Source: Gracilimonas sp040877545 (GTDB lineage Bacteria; Bacteroidota; Rhodothermia; Balneolales; Balneolaceae). From it: a DNA stretch of 64,000 nucleotides. How positions within the stretch are numbered: the first letter of the stretch is position 1; every line of letters begins with the position of its first letter. Shown here piece by piece: positions 62,486 to 64,000 of the stretch. The DNA is taken from assembly GCA_040877545.1 (NCBI GenBank), contig JBBDNN010000106.1, positions 133,538-197,537 of the forward strand, in the 5' to 3' direction. The notes beneath the pieces are model-generated. The model was not told the origin of the DNA. It saw only the letters and a list, made by a program, of their open reading frames with translations, and did not search any database. Position numbers and translations under genes: made by a program.

Positions 62486-62691
62486 AGCGTACCATCATCG
62501 GTTATCACAATGAGGAAAAGGATGATTGGATTGCGGAACTGTAATGCGGACATAATCAGCATGTGCGGCATAATCCGCCCTGGATTCTGCGGCCATGGGT
62601 AATTTCAGAAGAAGGCCGAAAACAGCACCTGGGAAATAAACTAAACTGTAAAAAATGCGATCGTAATGAACCACCGGATAGGAGTTCATAA
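62482..62691 (+). pseudogene. DUF3565 gene interrupted by an in-frame stop
   Basis: From ATG 62482 the frame reads MKRTIIGYHNEEKDDWIAEL, then TAA at 62542-62544, then CGHNQHVRHNPPWILRPWVI and on to KLNCKKCD, ending at TAA 62691. This is a full-length DUF3565 protein (CGH...HVRH.PPW, C-terminal CxxC) with one codon, the residue just before CGH, turned into a stop. A single substitution (for example TCA to TAA) would explain it. Function of DUF3565 is unknown; its His/Cys pattern suggests metal binding. Confidence 0.75.
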
Positions 62692-62792
62692 TTTTCATTT
62701 AAGATTTCCTGCCTTTGATGCATTCGGAGATTGCTGCATTATTCCCCACTCCGTTCAGGCTTAAGAGATCTTTGGGTTTTTAGCCTACCGTA

Positions 62793-63029
62793 CTATAATT
62801 TATCATATTCTTCCGGTTCAACATCAGGAACCCGCTTCATAATGTTTTTGAAATTCTGTTTGCTGCCCTTTTCTGCTCGTTCTCTAAGATAATCTACGGT
62901 TAACAAAGCCGACATTTTCTCGGAAACAGCCAGGGTGATAAACTGATTCATAGAAACGCCTTCTTGTTCAGCAAGTTCTTTTATTTTTTTATGTAATGAT
63001 TCAGGTAATCGAACACTTAATGTACTCAT
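62793..63029 (-). CDS. Ribbon-helix-helix (HicB/CopG-type antitoxin-like) protein
   Basis: The 78-residue protein begins with an RHH DNA-binding domain (STLSVRLPESLHKKIKELAE, SMNQFITLAVSEKMSAL), followed by a charged tail (YLRERAEKGSKQNFKNIMKR). Annotated relatives are called HicB-family antitoxins. No toxin partner lies directly beside it: the next gene downstream on this strand is nirK, and upstream is the VapC toxin, which has its own antitoxin. It may be an orphan regulator. Confidence 0.82.
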   Translation of the reverse strand: MSTLSVRLPESLHKKIKELAEQEGVSMNQFITLAVSEKMSALLTVDYLRERAEKGSKQNFKNIMKRVPDVEPEEYDKL

Positions 63030-63122
63030 GGTAACTCCTGTATTATTTTACGAATGTATGCCTATGGCAGGAGAAATTCTTTTTGGTGTTTCTGCCACCG
63101 GGCTATCAACTAAAAATTAAGC

Positions 63123-63557
63123 CTAAAACTTGAACCGGTCCGCCCAGGGATTAATCACTTCAATTCCTGAGCTTTCCATGTCCCGCGTATTTCTTGTAAC
63201 AACCGAAAGATCATGAACCTGGGCTGTAGCAGCAATAAGTGAATCAATTGCAGGAAGTGGTTTTCCGTGTTTTTCTGCTGTAGCCAAAATCTCACCCCAT
63301 TTATTCACTTCTTCCATATTAATGTTGAGGACACGGTTTTTGAACCGATGGTTTAAATCCTCTTTGACCCATCGATTTAACTCTTTCTTCTTTTTCGAAT
63401 CAGGTAACTTTTCAATTCCTTTTCTCAATTCGCCAAAAGTAATGACACTCAAATACATGGAGAGTTCATCCCGATCGGCGAACCATTTCACAACATTTGG
63501 GTTTGGTGTCTTTTTAACCAATTCTGAAATACAGCATGTATCAATCAAATAGCTCAT
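63123..63557 (-). CDS. vapC: VapC-type PIN-domain toxin
   Basis: The 144-residue protein is a PIN nuclease with acidic residues D6 (LIDTCC), E43 (FGELRKG), D105 (PAIDSLIAA) and D126 (NTRDM). The sequence is FitB-like. VapC toxins cut RNA and are held in check by the antitoxin. The start overlaps the antitoxin stop (ATGA-type, 63557/63554), the usual antitoxin-first order. Confidence 0.93.
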   Translation of the reverse strand: MSYLIDTCCISELVKKTPNPNVVKWFADRDELSMYLSVITFGELRKGIEKLPDSKKKKELNRWVKEDLNHRFKNRVLNINMEEVNKWGEILATAEKHGKPLPAIDSLIAATAQVHDLSVVTRNTRDMESSGIEVINPWADRFKF

Positions 63558-63814
63558 AGTTCAACGAGACGGGAAGGAGATTTATCCCGCGTAAGATTAA
63601 TCTCAACTTTTGAAAGAGGCGATTTTTGAAAAAACTCTACCAAAGATGTTTTCGGTTGCTCTAATTTTCGATAATCCTCAGCCGAAAGCACCACTACACT
63701 ATCCTTTCCATGCTTTGTAACCGTTTGAGGCCCCTCTTCTGATGCCTTACGGACAACCTCACTAAATTTGTTTTTCGCTTCCTGCAATTGCCACTTTTTT
63801 GATTTTGTGATCAT
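63554..63814 (-). CDS. Phd/YefM-type antitoxin of the VapC toxin
   Basis: GGAGG five bases ahead selects ATG 63814 (MITKSKKWQLQ) over the in-frame ATGs at 63832 and 63826. The 86-residue product has the Phd/YefM N-terminal DNA-binding fold (WQLQEAKNKFSEVVRKASEE, TVTKHGKDSVVVLSAEDYRK) and a C-terminal toxin-binding tail. It should neutralise the PIN toxin and repress the pair's promoter. A palindrome lies 18 bases upstream. Confidence 0.9.
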   Translation of the reverse strand: MITKSKKWQLQEAKNKFSEVVRKASEEGPQTVTKHGKDSVVVLSAEDYRKLEQPKTSLVEFFQKSPLSKVEINLTRDKSPSRLVEL

Positions 63815-63831
63815 AAGCACCTCCATTTTCA

Positions 63832-63846
63832 TCTAGTCTGTCTAGA
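63832..63846. promoter_or_regulatory. Short palindrome before the antitoxin gene
   Basis: TCTAG-tctgt-CTAGA is a perfect 5-5-5 inverted repeat, 18 bases upstream of the antitoxin ATG, where Phd-type autorepressors usually bind. Confidence 0.5.
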
Positions 63847-63952
63847 AAATACAGATTTATAACTGTTTATAGTAGTGAAGATTGTAAGACATTAATGAAA
63901 AGATTTCCGACACATATTTGGATACATTTTTTACCTCCAAAGGAGTGGTAAT

Positions 63953-64000
63953 ATGAAAAGAGGACACCCTGTTTGTTACCTTAGCCAGTTAACAAGCATT
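63953..64000 (+). CDS. Possible gene start cut by the window edge
   Basis: ATG 63953 has AAAGGAG eight bases ahead and the frame (MKRGHPVCYLSQLTSI) is open to the edge. Only 16 codons are visible and no family can be named. Confidence 0.3.
   Translation, partial: MKRGHPVCYLSQLTSI

Noticed and set aside
1..64000. CRISPR arrays, tRNA or rRNA genes, intact insertion sequences or prophage
   Set aside because: No regularly spaced repeats, no tRNA-like cloverleaf and no transposase, integrase or phage structural genes were seen.

Overview
The window looks like chromosome from a Bacteroidota-type bacterium of the Balneolota/Rhodothermota kind. Three things point there: two secreted proteins end in the type IX secretion (T9SS) tail with the NYPNPFNPTT motif, there is a SusC/SusD pair, and the housekeeping sigma factor is the short (~285 aa) Bacteroidota form. 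One promoter also fits the Bacteroidota consensus TTTG-N20-TAnnTTTG. The family assignment comes from reading the proteins, not from a database search. No rRNA, tRNA, CRISPR array, intact transposase or prophage was seen.

Layout, left to right. 1-3230: 3' part of an FtsX/YbbP-type permease, then CorA. 3252-9745 (minus): a propeller-type histidine kinase, its NarL-type regulator, an unusual Tyr- and Ser/Arg-rich lipoprotein and an outer-membrane barrel, probably one signalling/envelope unit. 9877-16319: a lipoprotein, the primary sigma factor, phosphopentomutase, a GAF-like protein and oligoendopeptidase F. 16676-20341: a fused E2-E1 2-oxoglutarate dehydrogenase of the actinobacterial KGD/OdhA type. 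20653-29865: small stress and detoxification genes (amidohydrolase, YdeI, GNAT, OsmC, NYN-LOTUS, cupin, erythromycin-esterase family, DUF2267, and an ArsR-controlled SRPBCC cluster holding an apparent SRPBCC-VOC chimera). 29990-34324: two convergent T9SS-exported proteins, a sugar-dehydrogenase-like propeller and a multidomain nuclease.

34417-39257 carries a methyltransferase, a CX5HGH-type 6-pyruvoyl-tetrahydropterin synthase, a cluster of REP-like hairpins, and an arsenic island (arsR, arsM, a thioredoxin-type arsenate reductase, acr3) with a palindromic operator in front of arsR and a perfect 17-bp hairpin inside it. 39329-43378: two divergent metallopeptidases (M1 and M3).

43657-59943 is a polysaccharide-utilization locus. 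A propeller/Y_Y_Y/LuxR-HTH regulator faces two minus-strand transcription units: GH144-SusC-SusD-LamG lipoprotein (closed by a terminator), then a second GH144, a sulfatase and a GH3. Two GH144 enzymes with one GH3 suggest beta-1,2-glucan as the substrate. The sulfatase does not fit plain beta-1,2-glucan, which makes the locus the best candidate here for something undescribed.

60254-62691 is a copper/nitrite module: nirK, a broken cupredoxin gene and an auracyanin-like cupredoxin, with a 26-bp palindrome upstream of nirK and, beyond it, two decayed small genes, one of them a DUF3565 gene with an in-frame stop. 62793-63846 holds an RHH protein and a Phd/VapC toxin-antitoxin pair with a short palindrome in front. 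A possible gene start lies at the right edge.
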